This document shows, piece by piece, positions 37,401-46,512 of a stretch of 64,000 nucleotides of DNA. This stretch comes from Vibrio pectenicida (GTDB lineage Bacteria; Pseudomonadota; Gammaproteobacteria; Enterobacterales; Vibrionaceae): NCBI GenBank assembly GCA_024347015.1, contig AP024889.1, forward strand, positions 372,001 through 436,000, in the 5' to 3' direction. The position numbers and the translations under genes are program-made. The notes below the pieces were generated by a model. That model ran no database searches. It saw nothing but the letters and a program-made list of their open reading frames with translations, and was not told where the DNA came from. Within the stretch, counting starts at the first letter, position 1. Every line of letters starts with the position of its first letter.

Positions 37401-38277
37401 TAGTGATTTTGAACGTTCCTTTCATGAGCATATTCCAAATATAACTCTAGCAATCGACGATTTCTGGTTGCAAGGATATAAGGTCGGTAAGGTACTCTTA
37501 GATTTAGAACGCCATGGGGAAACACTAGAGTGGAAAAAACTTAACTTTGAAAGTGGTAGTAGCAAGGTCGATATGAGTGGTTCTTGGCGTCTTGGCGAGC
37601 AGCAGAGCCATACTCAATTCAATATTACTATGTCCGGTGAGAATAATAGTGATGTGATGGAACGCTTTGGTATTACATCGGGAATCCAACAAGCGCCGTT
37701 TGATCTTGACTCCCAAGTGGAATGGGATGGTTCTCCATGGTCAATGAAAGTTAGTACTTTGGAAGGGCATGTCGCTATGAAACTTGGCAAAGGCCAAGTC
37801 ACTGGAGCGAGTGGAGCAGCAAGGCTCTTGGGCTTGTTTAGTCTTGATTCGATTATTCGTAAGATGCAGCTTGATTTCAGTGATGTATTTGATGGTGGTA
37901 TGGCTTTTAACTCTATCACCGGTAGCGGTGATATTAAGAATGGTATCTTCTTAACAAATGATATCAAAATGGATGCCTTGGCTGGTGAGATGGCAATAAA
38001 AGGGCTCGCCAATTTAAACTCTAAGACAGTCGATGCTGAAGTTAATTTTGTGCCAGATATTACATCGGGAATTCCTGTTCTTACGGCATTTGCGGTCACA
38101 CCAACGACGGCTTTATATGTTTTAGCAATAACAACAGTAATTTCTCCTGTGGTTGAAGTGTTTACTCAAGTCAACTACCAAGTTAAGGGGCCTCTTGATA
38201 ACCCAGAGGTGAAAGAGCTATCACGCAGTAAAGGTGAATTTGAGTTACCTGAGACTCTACGTGAGACAATTAAATAG
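34402..38277 (+). CDS. yhdP: AsmA-like envelope bridge protein YhdP
   Basis: A 1291-residue protein with one N-terminal membrane helix (LGWLLVVFFVALAVMVTTL) and a very long beta-rich periplasmic region, the DUF3971/AsmA-like pattern of YhdP. In E. coli, YhdP with TamB and YdbH carries phospholipids to the outer membrane. The C-terminal AsmA-like segment (GASGAARLLGLFSLDSIIRK) is clear. The start is GTG 34402 with AGG upstream, 7 bases after rng. Confidence 0.93.
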   Translation: MNKLTTQYILRGLGWLLVVFFVALAVMVTTLRIALPQLNHFKSEIQLWVNKGSDLDFEIDQISGFWRNTHPSISLKNVRANTLEASGIHFSIQTVEVEFDLIQSLLDMKPVIADLSMHNLNLDLSSIAWAQSGGKKALQPKTEQQNVVQKLDQLLLRQLDSFLLQNSKIRLQGIDGSIRELEISQLFWQNKGRRHIADGEVSIADTNLNSAQVKADFVDHGSLAEVSGEFYLAVDNILITPWLTQYLQIETGIKKGQVSLNSWVALDHSQPISAYVELEPSELIWQEGQQHELMIESGILQLEPTGNGWQVNAHSLKLRTDHEPWPELDIAFKWQAEHWLLNVSQLDLKAISPLVKLFPHSAQASRLLERLKLDGTVEDVRVSMSGENIDSLKYSLQLKDGAMQQWELLPSVQHLSANISGDRYQAKSRLSLIDDILPYGDVFQAPLNIKRGQVDIVWQSDSNGWTLWADKVTVATPDLQALGEFRLDFPKGRSPFLSFYTEADLYNAGEIWRYLPTLALGRDLTDYLSSGIQAGKVKAAKLLWYGELGDFPYINNDGVFQAWVGLKDAKFSFDTAWPTITDLQLDLLFQNDELYLDSHSATLTDIKATRITGQIPQLGPGGHIEIEASATAQGNSVRDYMMASPLVDSVGAALTTVQVKGEVKSNFKLNIPFDSEAEVRAWGDANLDNAQVTIKTPQMNLEHVSGQIEFDNDVVRAAGLTGKLLKQSIALDFRGENAKQGYDVNIDVVGDWELKPLTPYLGKRWTNPVNGHAPWQMGIAIQLNDVGFSYQIDTNADLKMVSSNYPYPLNKTLDKPWKASMQASGNQESISARLQLPNLKYQTEIDIRSETPVLKATNLILGKGSFKISPISGHQAQVRIDKLNLDKWADLISNPTNDDKAALDDMNTPQIPMPNRIDLNVEELTLGSIWWNDVDFRAKRKSLGWHMNLESQEASGEANYIEPYDLSVSLDRLHVYVPALDKEYKETTLFKAGRDQKELISDFERSFHEHIPNITLAIDDFWLQGYKVGKVLLDLERHGETLEWKKLNFESGSSKVDMSGSWRLGEQQSHTQFNITMSGENNSDVMERFGITSGIQQAPFDLDSQVEWDGSPWSMKVSTLEGHVAMKLGKGQVTGASGAARLLGLFSLDSIIRKMQLDFSDVFDGGMAFNSITGSGDIKNGIFLTNDIKMDALAGEMAIKGLANLNSKTVDAEVNFVPDITSGIPVLTAFAVTPTTALYVLAITTVISPVVEVFTQVNYQVKGPLDNPEVKELSRSKGEFELPETLRETIK

Positions 38278-38286
38278 GGAACATAA

Positions 38287-39108
38287 ATGATGCCCAAAAT
38301 AGGACTCATTCAAATGACTTCTGGGCCAGATCCTCAATCTAATCTGGCTGATATCAAGCATCAGGTTAGATTGTTAGCCAATCAAGGGACTGAGCTCGTA
38401 ATTACTCCGGAAAATAGTCTGGTTTTTGGCTGTCGTGAAAACTACCATCAAGTTGCAGAACCTTTGGGGGAAGGCAAAATTCAATCTCAGTTAGCAAGTG
38501 TAGCAAAGACTGAAGGTGTTTTTCTTGTTGTTGGTAGTATGCCGATTCGGCGAGCTGAGGGAGTGACGACGACATCATTGGTATACGATCCTAAAGGTCA
38601 GTTAATTGCACATTATGATAAGCTGCATATGTTTGATGTTGATGTGGAGGATACTTACCAGCACTATCGTGAGTCGGAAACCTTCACACCAGGCAACCAA
38701 ATTGTCACCGTCAATACACCAATTGCGCACCTTGGTCTCACGATATGTTATGACGTGCGTTTCCCGCATTTATATAGTGAACTCGTGCAGCAAGGTGCGA
38801 ATGTGTTGCTTGTCCCAGCAGCATTTACAGCGGTAACAGGTGCGGCTCACTGGGAACCATTATTACGATCTCGTGCTATCGAAACCCAAAGCTGGGTGGT
38901 AGCGGCAAATCAAACTGGCACTCACCCGTGTGGTCGAGAGACTTGGGGGCATTCAATGGTAGTGTCTCCTTGGGGGGAAGTGGTTGCCAGTTTAAGTAAC
39001 CTCCCAGGCAATCTAGTCGCCATTTTAGATTTAGATAGAGTTGATGTAGTTCGAGCGGCAATGCCAACTCTCAAGCACATCCGCTTTCAAACTCAATTAA
39101 ACGTTTAA
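38287..39108 (+). CDS. Nitrilase-superfamily amidohydrolase (Nit1/Nit2-like, probably deaminated-glutathione amidase)
   Basis: 273 residues with the nitrilase catalytic triad visible: Glu in TPENSLVFG, Lys in HYDKLHMFDV and Cys in LTICYDVRFP. The HMFDVDVED segment after the Lys is typical of Nit1-like enzymes, which hydrolyse deaminated glutathione as metabolite repair. Substrate specificity is inferred from family resemblance. It lies between yhdP and tldD, with 9 bp on each side, so it is probably co-transcribed. ATG 38287 or 38290 could be used. Confidence 0.85.
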   Translation: MMPKIGLIQMTSGPDPQSNLADIKHQVRLLANQGTELVITPENSLVFGCRENYHQVAEPLGEGKIQSQLASVAKTEGVFLVVGSMPIRRAEGVTTTSLVYDPKGQLIAHYDKLHMFDVDVEDTYQHYRESETFTPGNQIVTVNTPIAHLGLTICYDVRFPHLYSELVQQGANVLLVPAAFTAVTGAAHWEPLLRSRAIETQSWVVAANQTGTHPCGRETWGHSMVVSPWGEVVASLSNLPGNLVAILDLDRVDVVRAAMPTLKHIRFQTQLNV

Positions 39109-39117
39109 GAGCTATAT

Positions 39118-40563
39118 ATGACAATAAACCAAGTAGAAGATGTATTACTAAATTCTGCGAATCTAACTGAGCAGGATATCGAGCAAACTTTAGCCAGTAT
39201 AGCCACCCGTCAGATTGATTATGCTGATATCTATTTTCAGTCGAGTTGGCACGAGTCCCTAGTTCTCGAAGACAGTATCATTAAAGATGGCTCTTTTAAT
39301 ATCGATCGCGGGGTTGGTGTGCGAGTTGTCGCGGGTGAAAAAACAGGTTTTGCCTATTCGGATCAAATTCAATTAGACGCTCTTAAGCAAAGTGCTCATG
39401 CTGCTCGTGGTATCGCTCAGCAAGGCCAGAGTGCTCAGGTAAAAGCTTTTAAACGTAGTGATAACCAACAGGTTTATAGTGCAGTTAACCCACTCGAAAG
39501 TTGGCAAAAGCTGCAAAAAACTCAGTTACTGAAAGAGTTAGACGCTTATATTAGAACTAAAGAGCCTTTAATCAAAGAAGCATCGATAAGCCTGAGCGGT
39601 GTGCATGAACAGATACTTGTTGCTGCAACAGATGGTACTTATGCGGGTGATATTCGCCCACTAGTTCGCCTATCAATTAGTGTGCTTGCTCAACGTGGTG
39701 AGCGTCGTGAACGTGGTAGCTCTGGTGGTGGTGGTCGCTTTAACTATGATTTCTTTCTTGGAGAAGAGCAAGGCAGAAAAATAGCTTATCAATATGCCGA
39801 TGAAGCAATACGTATGGCTCTGGTTAACTTAGAGGCAGATGCAGCCCCAGCGGGCACTATGCCAGTTGTATTGGGCTCTGGCTGGCCAGGTGTTTTATTG
39901 CATGAGGCGATTGGTCATGGGTTAGAAGGGGATTTTAACCGTAAAGAATCATCGGTGTTTAGTGGGAAAATTGGCGAAAAAGTGACTTCTGAATTGTGCA
40001 CCATAGTTGATGATGGAACGCTTAAGGATTTACGTGGCTCACTCAATATTGATGATGAGGGGGTTGTAGGCCAATACAACACCTTAATTGAAAATGGTGT
40101 ACTCAAAGGGTATATGCAAGACAAGCATAATGCTCGTTTGATGGGCGTTGAGCCTACAGGTAATGGGCGCCGAGAATCATATGCTCATCTGCCAATGCCT
40201 CGTATGACCAATACTTATATGTTGCCAGGGAAGCATACTCCCGAAGAAATTATTTCAACAGTAGAAAAAGGTCTTTACGCACCAAACTTTGGCGGTGGTC
40301 AAGTTGATATTACCTCTGGTAAGTTTGTATTTTCAACATCAGAAGCCTACTTAATTGAAAATGGAAAAATCACGCGGCCAGTTAAAGGTGCTACCTTAAT
40401 AGGCTCAGGTATTGAAGCTATGCAGCAGGTATCTATGGTAGGTAACGATCTTAGCATTGACCGTGGTGTCGGGATATGCGGTAAAGCGGGACAAAGTGTG
40501 CCGGTTGGAGTAGGGCAGCCTACCTTAAAACTCGACTCTTTGACAGTCGGTGGTACCGATTAA
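39118..40563 (+). CDS. tldD: Metalloprotease TldD
   Basis: 481 residues with the zinc-binding motif [11 protein letters not shown] near residue 262, and the [14 protein letters not shown] and C-terminal [16 protein letters not shown] segments. TldD is the catalytic subunit of the TldD/PmbA (TldE) protease; its partner pmbA begins the window. It ends the mreB-to-tldD run and is followed by a strong bidirectional terminator that also ends the convergent tRNA unit. Confidence 0.97.
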   Translation: MTINQVEDVLLNSANLTEQDIEQTLASIATRQIDYADIYFQSSWHESLVLEDSIIKDGSFNIDRGVGVRVVAGEKTGFAYSDQIQLDALKQSAHAARGIAQQGQSAQVKAFKRSDNQQVYSAVNPLESWQKLQKTQLLKELDAYIRTKEPLIKEASISLSGVHEQILVAATDGTYAGDIRPLVRLSISVLAQRGERRERGSSGGGGRFNYDFFLGEEQGRKIAYQYADEAIRMALVNLEADAAPAGTMPVVLGSGWPGVLLHEAIGHGLEGDFNRKESSVFSGKIGEKVTSELCTIVDDGTLKDLRGSLNIDDEGVVGQYNTLIENGVLKGYMQDKHNARLMGVEPTGNGRRESYAHLPMPRMTNTYMLPGKHTPEEIISTVEKGLYAPNFGGGQVDITSGKFVFSTSEAYLIENGKITRPVKGATLIGSGIEAMQQVSMVGNDLSIDRGVGICGKAGQSVPVGVGQPTLKLDSLTVGGTD

Positions 40564-40614
40564 GAGCGGTTAATAGATTGGTAGATATTGCCAGTCCTAT
40601 TTGATTGTAGACAT

Positions 40615-40646
40615 AAAAAAGCCTCATCAAATGATGAGGCTTTTTT
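40615..40646. terminator. Bidirectional terminator between tldD and the tRNA unit
   Basis: AAAAAAGCCTCATC, a 4-nt loop AAAT and GATGAGGCTTTTTT form a perfect hairpin with A and T runs on both sides, so it can stop tldD (+) and the tRNAs (-). The same hairpin recurs at 41424-41455. Confidence 0.9.
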
Positions 40647-40650
40647 AAAG

Positions 40651-40726
40651 TGGCTCCCCCTGCGGGACTCGAACCTGCGACATACGGATTAACAGTCCGC
40701 CGTTCTACCAACTGAACTAAGGGGGA
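40651..40726 (-). tRNA. tRNA-Asn (GTT)
   Basis: 76-nt cloverleaf with encoded CCA. The anticodon loop is CTGTTAA, giving GTT. The acceptor stem is TCCCCCT paired to AGGGGGA. Last gene of the second tRNA unit, 4 nt before the terminator hairpin. Confidence 0.98.
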
Positions 40727-40732
40727 ATAATA

Positions 40733-40808
<76 letters not shown>

Positions 40809-40843
40809 ATCTTTATCAACAAGTGGTACTCGTCGATTGAAAA

Positions 40844-40919
40844 TGGCTCCCCCTGCGGGACTCGAACCTGCGACATACGGATTAACAGTCCGCCGTTCTA
40901 CCAACTGAACTAAGGGGGA
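40844..40919 (-). tRNA. tRNA-Asn (GTT)
   Basis: Identical in sequence to the copy at 40651-40726, with encoded CCA. Confidence 0.98.
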
Positions 40920-40924
40920 ATAAA

Positions 40925-41000
<76 letters not shown>

Positions 41001-41050
41001 ACATTTTATTTTTTGTTGCTTGTGATATTACACCAACAACGAATAAATTG

Positions 41051-41126
41051 TGGTGCCCGGAGGCGGAATCGAACCACCGACACGAGGATTTTCAATCCTC
41101 TGCTCTACCGACTGAGCTATCCGGGC
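41051..41126 (-). tRNA. tRNA-Phe (GAA)
   Basis: 76 nt with encoded CCA; anticodon loop TTGAAAA gives GAA. Acceptor stem GCCCGGA / TCCGGGC. First gene of the second tRNA unit, just after its promoter. Confidence 0.98.
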
Positions 41127-41136
41127 AACGAGATGT

Positions 41137-41165
41137 ATTAAACGGTTTTTCGTCTTTAAGGTCAA
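41137..41165 (-). promoter_or_regulatory. Promoter of the second tRNA unit
   Basis: On the minus strand TTGACC (41160-41165), 17 nt and TTTAAT (41137-41142) lie just before tRNA-Phe at 41126. It is clearly related to the promoter at 41868-41896. Confidence 0.8.
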
Positions 41166-41421
41166 TATTAAAATGCAAAAAAAATATTGTTTGCTGTTTT
41201 TCTATACTTAATGGGCTGTTTTTACTCATTTAGGGCTAGAAGTGTATAGACTGTAATAGAAGTTAACTTTCAAACTGTAGGGAATATTAGAACAATATAG
41301 GCAATAAATGCTCTTTCGAACTCTACTTTCTTAGCTCTGGTTGGGGATTGTGCTATGGGAACGTCTTTCACTCATTGTCAATGAGTTTGAAGTAAATAGT
41401 GCCTTTGTGATAGTAGTGCAA
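41166..41421. other. Spacer between the two tRNA units
   Basis: About 255 bp with no gene I can support. It holds a short inverted repeat ACTCATTG-T-CAATGAGT at 41370-41386 and is otherwise AT-rich and unremarkable. Confidence 0.5.
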
Positions 41422-41423
41422 AA

Positions 41424-41455
41424 AAAAAGCCTCATCAAATGATGAGGCTTTTCTA
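41424..41455 (-). terminator. Terminator of the first tRNA unit
   Basis: A second copy of the GCCTCATC / GATGAGGC hairpin (loop AAAT), 5 nt after tRNA-Asn on the minus strand and followed there by a long T run. It nearly repeats 40615-40646. Confidence 0.88.
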
Positions 41456-41459
41456 AAAA

Positions 41460-41535
41460 TGGCTCCCCCTGCGGGACTCGAACCTGCGACATACGGATTA
41501 ACAGTCCGCCGTTCTACCAACTGAACTAAGGGGGA
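41460..41535 (-). tRNA. tRNA-Asn (GTT)
   Basis: Third identical tRNA-Asn gene, last of the first unit, with encoded CCA. Confidence 0.98.
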
Positions 41536-41570
41536 ATTATTTGTGTTACCAAGGGTAAAGCACCAAATAA

Positions 41571-41646
41571 TGGTGCCTCGAGGCGGAATCGAACCACCGA
41601 CACGAGGATTTTCAATCCTCTGCTCTACCGACTGAGCTATCGAGGC
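41571..41646 (-). tRNA. tRNA-Phe (GAA), acceptor-stem variant
   Basis: Same anticodon, D and T arms as the other tRNA-Phe genes, but the acceptor stem is GCCTCGA / TCGAGGC instead of GCCCGGA / TCCGGGC. Both changed pairs are compensated, so the stem is intact. CCA is encoded. Confidence 0.96.
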
Positions 41647-41653
41647 AAATAAA

Positions 41654-41729
<76 letters not shown>

Positions 41730-41780
41730 ACATTTTTATTTTTTGTTGCTTGTGATATTACACTAACAACGGATAAATTG

Positions 41781-41856
41781 TGGTGCCCGGAGGCGGAATC
41801 GAACCACCGACACGAGGATTTTCAATCCTCTGCTCTACCGACTGAGCTATCCGGGC
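41781..41856 (-). tRNA. tRNA-Phe (GAA)
   Basis: Identical to the 41051 copy; first gene of the first unit, just after its promoter. CCA is encoded. Confidence 0.98.
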
Positions 41857-41867
41857 AACGGAGCGCT

Positions 41868-41896
41868 ATTAAACGGATTTTCCGCCGTAACGTCAA
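41868..41896 (-). promoter_or_regulatory. Promoter of the first tRNA unit
   Basis: On the minus strand TTGACG (41891-41896), a 17-nt spacer and TTTAAT (41868-41873), followed by AGCGCTC. The GC-rich discriminator is typical of stringently controlled stable-RNA promoters. Confidence 0.85.
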
Positions 41897-41959
41897 CTTG
41901 TTTTTAGAAAAAAATGTAAAAAACGAGTTGAGTGCCGATAATTTAGACACTTTACGCTT

Positions 41960-43096
41960 TTAAGGCTTGCCAGTGTTAAAATCCTTTTTATATTTTGTGA
42001 CTTTCTCCAAGTATCTGCGTGCTTCTGCATTTGGGTGTTTTTGGGTCAAGGCCCAGTATACCTGATTGGGTTGTAATGAGTTGAGATCACGCATTGCCCG
42101 CTTTCTGTCGTTACGATTAAAAGTATTTAATACACCCCCAGTACCTCCGTTGTAGGCTGAAATCATACTGTACTCTAGAGACACAGGGTGCTGTACATCT
42201 TTTAGATAACGATTTTTTAGAATGTAGAAGTAGGCAGTACCCGTATCTATGTTCTTTTCTGGGTTGAATAGGTATTCAGGAGAGGGTTGCCCTGAAGTTT
42301 TCTTTACCAGTTTAAAGACATCACGTCCTGCGGTTTTAGGGACGACTTGCATTAATCCGTATGCATTAGCCCAGCTAACTGCGTAAGGGTTAAAGCTACT
42401 TTCGGTTTTGATAATGGCATAAATTAAATCTTCAGGAATACCATAGCGATTTGAAGCACGTTGGACGATATCGGCATATTTGTAGCTACGAATTTCTACT
42501 TGGTCTTCAACCATAGGAATTTCAACGTAGTAAGCTTTTTTGAAGTCGACATCTTTAACTTTGAGTTTATTGGCTATCAAATAGTCAGCAAAGCGATTGG
42601 CGCGCCATGACCATTGAATTGGTTTATTGTCTTGATCGACTACTTGGCGGTATAAAAATGGCTGTCCTTCAAGTTTAATGCCCTTGGAAGAAAATAAATC
42701 GACGTTGGCTGGATCATCGGGGGTGAGTAGGGTGGTGATAATCGCACTTCTCAGATGCCCTTTGGGATCGGTTGGCGATACTGTCTCGATTATAATGGTG
42801 CCTTTGTCAAAATTGACTTCTGAACGACTGAGATAGTTATCTATATATTTGACGTAGTTACTTTTACCTGCAAATTTAATTTCTTTTTGACCCCATCGTT
42901 TTTCGATGTTGCCAGAAAAACTGCTGATTAATGCATCTAAGGCCGTTGTGTCCTTTTGAAATTGGCCTGGCAATGCGGCAAGGTTTTTCACAAAGCGGTT
43001 TGTTGGTTCATAGTTAACATCGTAGATGTTCTCAATAAATTCACGGCTACACCCAGCAAGTACCATTGCCAACAAAAAGTAAGCTAACTTATTCAT
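41960..43096 (-). CDS. mltC: Membrane-bound lytic murein transglycosylase C
   Basis: An outer-membrane lipoprotein (378 residues) that cleaves peptidoglycan glycan strands. The signal peptide ends in lipobox LAGC (Cys17). The C-terminal SLT domain shows the catalytic IKTESSFNPYAVS with the active Glu and AYGLMQVVPKTAG. I use ATG 43096 (MNKLAYFLLAMVLAGC); the frame to 43138 adds 14 residues before the signal. Last gene of the mutY-yggX-mltC group, an order shared with E. coli. Confidence 0.95.
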   Translation of the reverse strand: MNKLAYFLLAMVLAGCSREFIENIYDVNYEPTNRFVKNLAALPGQFQKDTTALDALISSFSGNIEKRWGQKEIKFAGKSNYVKYIDNYLSRSEVNFDKGTIIIETVSPTDPKGHLRSAIITTLLTPDDPANVDLFSSKGIKLEGQPFLYRQVVDQDNKPIQWSWRANRFADYLIANKLKVKDVDFKKAYYVEIPMVEDQVEIRSYKYADIVQRASNRYGIPEDLIYAIIKTESSFNPYAVSWANAYGLMQVVPKTAGRDVFKLVKKTSGQPSPEYLFNPEKNIDTGTAYFYILKNRYLKDVQHPVSLEYSMISAYNGGTGGVLNTFNRNDRKRAMRDLNSLQPNQVYWALTQKHPNAEARRYLEKVTKYKKDFNTGKP

Positions 43097-43107
43097 ATAT
43101 ATCCTGA

Positions 43108-43140
43108 AAGTGACATCAATAAGAAGTATTGATGTCACTT
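43108..43140. terminator. Strong hairpin between yggX and mltC
   Basis: A perfect 14-bp stem (AAGTGACATCAATA against its complement) with a 5-nt loop lies in the 71-bp gap. The T run (TTTTTT) follows it on the plus strand; on the minus strand only TTT follows, so mltC may still be reached by read-through. Confidence 0.6.
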
Positions 43141-43167
43141 TTTTATTTCAAATCTAAATGTGGCGCT

Positions 43168-43440
43168 CTAGTCGCTGGGTGGAGTATAGCCTTCAATATG
43201 GACGTCTTTTCCTTCGAACAAGAAATTAACCATTTCAGTTTCGATTAATTTCCTGTGCTCAGAGTCCATCATATTGAGTTTTTTTTCATTGATGAGCATA
43301 GTCTGTTTGTGTTGCCACTCAGCCCATGCTTGCTTAGAAATATTATCAAAAATCCGTTTGCCAAGTTCTCCAGGATAAAGCTGAAAGTCTAGCCCTTCTG
43401 CGTCTTTTTGTAGTCGAGCACAAAATATGGTGCGGCTCAT
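43168..43440 (-). CDS. yggX: Probable Fe(2+)-trafficking protein YggX
   Basis: 90 residues, the family size. The conserved [18 protein letters not shown] start carries the single Cys7 needed for function in enterobacteria, and the conserved [14 protein letters not shown] helix is present. It protects iron-sulfur proteins from oxidative damage. Its neighbour mutY encodes an iron-sulfur enzyme; they are separated by 19 bp and probably co-transcribed. Confidence 0.96.
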   Translation of the reverse strand: MSRTIFCARLQKDAEGLDFQLYPGELGKRIFDNISKQAWAEWQHKQTMLINEKKLNMMDSEHRKLIETEMVNFLFEGKDVHIEGYTPPSD

Positions 43441-43459
43441 AATGATTCCTCTGAATGGT

Positions 43460-44515
43460 TTAGTATTGAAGTTCCGCAGGCAAGCTATCCAATAATTGTT
43501 TTACTGGAGCGGCTAAGCCTACCTCTTCAGGTTGCGATAAGTTATACCAAAGACCGTTATTTCCTTCCATCACGATGTTGGGTTGCTTTGATAGGTCTAC
43601 CAAAATTGGAGTAATGTCGAGGTGGTAATGGCTAAAGGTATGGCGAAAAGCGATCATTTGTTCGTGGCGTTCAATATCATCATCATTTACACCAAGCATG
43701 ATTAGAGGGTTGCTAAGTTCTGAGTGCGTATGTTCTGGAAAACAAAATAGTCCTCCCCATATGCCTGATGGTGGGCGTCGTTCTAACCACACTTTACCTT
43801 GGCAGTGTAATATAATGAACCAAGTTGATTTTATTGGTTTTTCTTTTTTAGGTTTCTTACCAGGGTAATCAAGTATATTACCCTGCTTATATGCCAAACA
43901 AAATGTTAAAACAGGGCATAATGAGCACTTAGGTTTACTACGAGTGCAAACCATAGCCCCCATATCCATCATTGCTTGGTTATATTTATCGGTATCAATA
44001 TGTGGTGTATGCTGTTGTGCATGTTGCCAAAGTTGATTTTCTACTTGCTTTTGTCCCGGCCAGCCTTCGACTGCAAAGTTTCGAGCTAATGTACGCTTTA
44101 CATTGCCATCCAATATGGCGTGAGGTTGTTTATGGACAGATGATAAGATAGCAGCCGCAGTGGAGCGGCCAATTCCCGGTAGTGCGTTCATCTCCTCGAT
44201 ATTAAGAGGGAACTCTCCTTGGTATTTGTTGGCAACGATTTGAGCTGCTTGGTGTAGGTTTCTTGCTCGCGCATAATAACCAAGGCCTGTCCACAAGTGT
44301 AGTACTTCATCTTGTGCGGCGTTAGCTAGCTCAATGACATTTGGAAAACGTTCTAAAAAGCGTTGGTAATATGGAATAACAGTGGTTACCTGAGTTTGTT
44401 GAAGCATAATTTCAGATAGCCATACGCTATAAGCTGTTTTGTTTTGTTGCCATGGCAGGTTTTTTCTTCCATAGCTTTCGTACCAAGTTAGGATTGCATT
44501 AGCAAAAGGAGTCAC
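43460..44515 (-). CDS. mutY: Adenine DNA glycosylase MutY
   Basis: 351 residues; removes adenine mispaired with 8-oxoguanine. The helix-hairpin-helix with [15 protein letters not shown] is clear, and the [4Fe-4S] cysteines follow the C-x6-C-x2-C-x5-C pattern ([17 protein letters not shown]). The C-terminal half is the NUDIX-like 8-oxoG recognition domain ([10 protein letters not shown]). First gene of the mutY-yggX-mltC group and divergent from trmB. Confidence 0.97.
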   Translation of the reverse strand: MTPFANAILTWYESYGRKNLPWQQNKTAYSVWLSEIMLQQTQVTTVIPYYQRFLERFPNVIELANAAQDEVLHLWTGLGYYARARNLHQAAQIVANKYQGEFPLNIEEMNALPGIGRSTAAAILSSVHKQPHAILDGNVKRTLARNFAVEGWPGQKQVENQLWQHAQQHTPHIDTDKYNQAMMDMGAMVCTRSKPKCSLCPVLTFCLAYKQGNILDYPGKKPKKEKPIKSTWFIILHCQGKVWLERRPPSGIWGGLFCFPEHTHSELSNPLIMLGVNDDDIERHEQMIAFRHTFSHYHLDITPILVDLSKQPNIVMEGNNGLWYNLSQPEEVGLAAPVKQLLDSLPAELQY

Positions 44516-44624
44516 GACTTGCTCAATATTATTGTGTAATTAAGTAAAATTGCATCACAGATTATGGGTAAAGTTCAACCGATAAAGAGTAAGGGTTTAT
44601 TCCATGTCAAATACATTAAAAAAC

Positions 44625-44652
44625 TTGCACCAGTGCCGATTCTTTGGATAAT
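44625..44652 (+). promoter_or_regulatory. Predicted promoter of trmB
   Basis: TTGCAC (44625-44630), 16 nt, then GATAAT (44647-44652), about 45 bp upstream of the trmB ATG. Confidence 0.5.
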
Positions 44653-44696
44653 CACAATCCCTTTAGGTCGAGAGCAATTTTTAAACAGGCAAAATC

Positions 44697-45416
44697 ATGA
44701 GTGAAGTGACCACTAACGAATACAATCAAGACGGTAAACTGATACGGAAAGTACGCAGCTTTGTGCGCCGTGAAGGCCGGTTAACCAAAGGTCAAGAAAA
44801 CGCAATGAATGAATGCTGGCCGACTATGGGGATTGATTATCAGTCACAATTTCTTAATTGGAAAGAAGTATTTGGTAATGACAACCCGGTAGTTCTGGAA
44901 GTTGGTTTTGGTATGGGGGCATCTCTGGTTGAGATGGCAAAAAACACACCAGAAAAGAATTTCTTAGGTATTGAGGTACATAGCCCTGGAGTTGGCGCAT
45001 GCCTTGCTGATGCAAATGCGGCAGGTATTACCAATCTAAGAGTTATGTGTCATGATGCTGTAGAAGTATTTGCTAACATGATTCCAGATAGCAGCCTTGC
45101 GACATTACAGCTATTCTTTCCAGATCCGTGGCACAAAAAGCGTCATCACAAGCGGCGTATTGTTCAGCTAGACTTTGCTGAGATGGTTCGTCAAAAGTTG
45201 ATTATCGATGAAGGCATCTTCCATATGGCGACAGATTGGGAAAATTATGCCCAGCATATGATTGAAGTGATGAATCAAGCGCACGGATATGAGAATATCG
45301 CTGCGGATGGTGATTTTGTTTCTCGTCCTGAAGATCGTCCTTTAACCAAATTTGAAGCTCGTGGTCATCGTCTTGGGCATGGTGTATGGGACATTAAATT
45401 CAAACGTGTTAGCTAA
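44697..45416 (+). CDS. trmB: tRNA (guanine-N7-)-methyltransferase
   Basis: 239 residues; methylates G46 in the variable loop of many tRNAs using SAM. The SAM-binding [15 protein letters not shown] and the [16 protein letters not shown] signature are visible, with TDWENYA near the C terminus. ATG 44697 is used. It is divergent from mutY, as its E. coli homologue is near mutY. A terminator follows. Confidence 0.97.
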   Translation: MSEVTTNEYNQDGKLIRKVRSFVRREGRLTKGQENAMNECWPTMGIDYQSQFLNWKEVFGNDNPVVLEVGFGMGASLVEMAKNTPEKNFLGIEVHSPGVGACLADANAAGITNLRVMCHDAVEVFANMIPDSSLATLQLFFPDPWHKKRHHKRRIVQLDFAEMVRQKLIIDEGIFHMATDWENYAQHMIEVMNQAHGYENIAADGDFVSRPEDRPLTKFEARGHRLGHGVWDIKFKRVS

Positions 45417-45443
45417 ATCGCCAGCAAATTAATGCGAATGAGG

Positions 45444-45473
45444 AAGCCAACATCATATTGTTGGCTTTTTTTA
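45444..45473 (+). terminator. Intrinsic terminator of trmB
   Basis: Stem AAGCCAACA / TGTTGGCTT with a 6-nt loop, running into a T7 tract. Confidence 0.85.
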
Positions 45474-45515
45474 CCCTACAAGAAAAATAATAAGCCTTTA
45501 CAAAATAGGTAAGCA

Positions 45516-46436
45516 ATGAAACCAACAAAAGAGATATTAGCCGATGTTTTACAAGAGGTTCGGCCGTTAATTGGCCAAGGTAAGGTGGCTGATTATATCC
45601 CTGCACTGGCGAAAATACCGGCGAGAAAGCTGGCGATTGCTGTTTTTACCAATCAAGGTGAGGTGATTAAAGCAGGAGATGCTGATGAAGCTTTTTCCGT
45701 TCAGTCTATATCTAAAGCGCTAAGCCTAACTTTAGCAATGGGGATATATACGCCTGGCGAAATATGGGCTCGAGTAGGTAAAGAGCCTTCTGGGCAGGCT
45801 TTTAATTCCCTTATTCAGCTCGAGATGGAACAAGGTATTCCCCGTAACCCTTTTATCAATGCCGGGGCGATTATTGTTGCTGACTTACTGCAAAGCCGGT
45901 TATCAGCACCTAGGCAGCGCTTACTCGAATTCGTCCGTCAGCTATCGGGTGATACTCATATTTGTTACGACAAAGTTGTAGCAGCATCAGAAATGATGCA
46001 CAGTGATCGCAATGCTGCTATTGCCTATTTAATGCGGTCTCTTGGTAATTTTGACAATGATGTTATCCCGGTATTGAGTAACTATTTCCACGCATGTGCA
46101 TTAAAAATGAGTTGTGTAGATTTGGCTAAAACCTTTAGTTATCTCGCAAACAAAGGTACCTCAGTTCAGACAGGTAAACTTGTGGTAACGCCAACTCAAA
46201 CTAAGCAGCTTAATGCATTGCTCGCCACATGTGGGCTCTACGATGGAGCAGGAGAATTTGCCTATCGAGTTGGAATGCCAGGTAAATCTGGAGTGGGTGG
46301 TGGCATCATTGCTATTGTGCCAGGAGAGATGACAATTGCTGTTTGGTCTCCTGAACTAGATCCTTCTGGTAACTCCTTAGCTGGAACGCGGGCTTTAGAG
46401 CTTCTATCTGAGCGTATTGGTCGTTCGATTTTTTAG
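45516..46436 (+). CDS. glsB: Glutaminase GlsB/GlsA family
   Basis: 306 residues, the usual length for this serine-dependent glutaminase, which converts glutamine to glutamate and ammonia. The SISK catalytic motif ([13 protein letters not shown]), the [12 protein letters not shown] segment near the C terminus and NPFINAGAI in the middle match the family. Left boundary of the accessory cassette: the next three genes are convergent to it. Confidence 0.95.
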   Translation: MKPTKEILADVLQEVRPLIGQGKVADYIPALAKIPARKLAIAVFTNQGEVIKAGDADEAFSVQSISKALSLTLAMGIYTPGEIWARVGKEPSGQAFNSLIQLEMEQGIPRNPFINAGAIIVADLLQSRLSAPRQRLLEFVRQLSGDTHICYDKVVAASEMMHSDRNAAIAYLMRSLGNFDNDVIPVLSNYFHACALKMSCVDLAKTFSYLANKGTSVQTGKLVVTPTQTKQLNALLATCGLYDGAGEFAYRVGMPGKSGVGGGIIAIVPGEMTIAVWSPELDPSGNSLAGTRALELLSERIGRSIF

Positions 46437-46463
46437 TACTGAATCTTTGGGCTAATTAATATA

Positions 46464-46493
46464 CAACTATCCCGTTTTATTAAGGGATAGTTG
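46464..46493. terminator. Inverted repeat between glsB and the ANKH-like gene
   Basis: A 10-bp stem (CAACTATCCC / GGGATAGTTG) with a 10-nt loop lies between the two convergent genes. No good T tract follows, so termination is uncertain. Confidence 0.45.
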
Positions 46494-46512
46494 CATTGAT
46501 TGAGGCTTGTCT

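Noticed and set aside
37614..38099. 161-codon frame antisense to yhdP
   Set aside because: Shadow frame of a confident gene with no ribosome site or family marks.
41048..41233. Open frame with MWCPEAESNHRHEDFQSS on the plus strand
   Set aside because: It is the antisense reading of tRNA-Phe, a well-known false protein; a second copy at 41778-41963 arises from the other tRNA-Phe.
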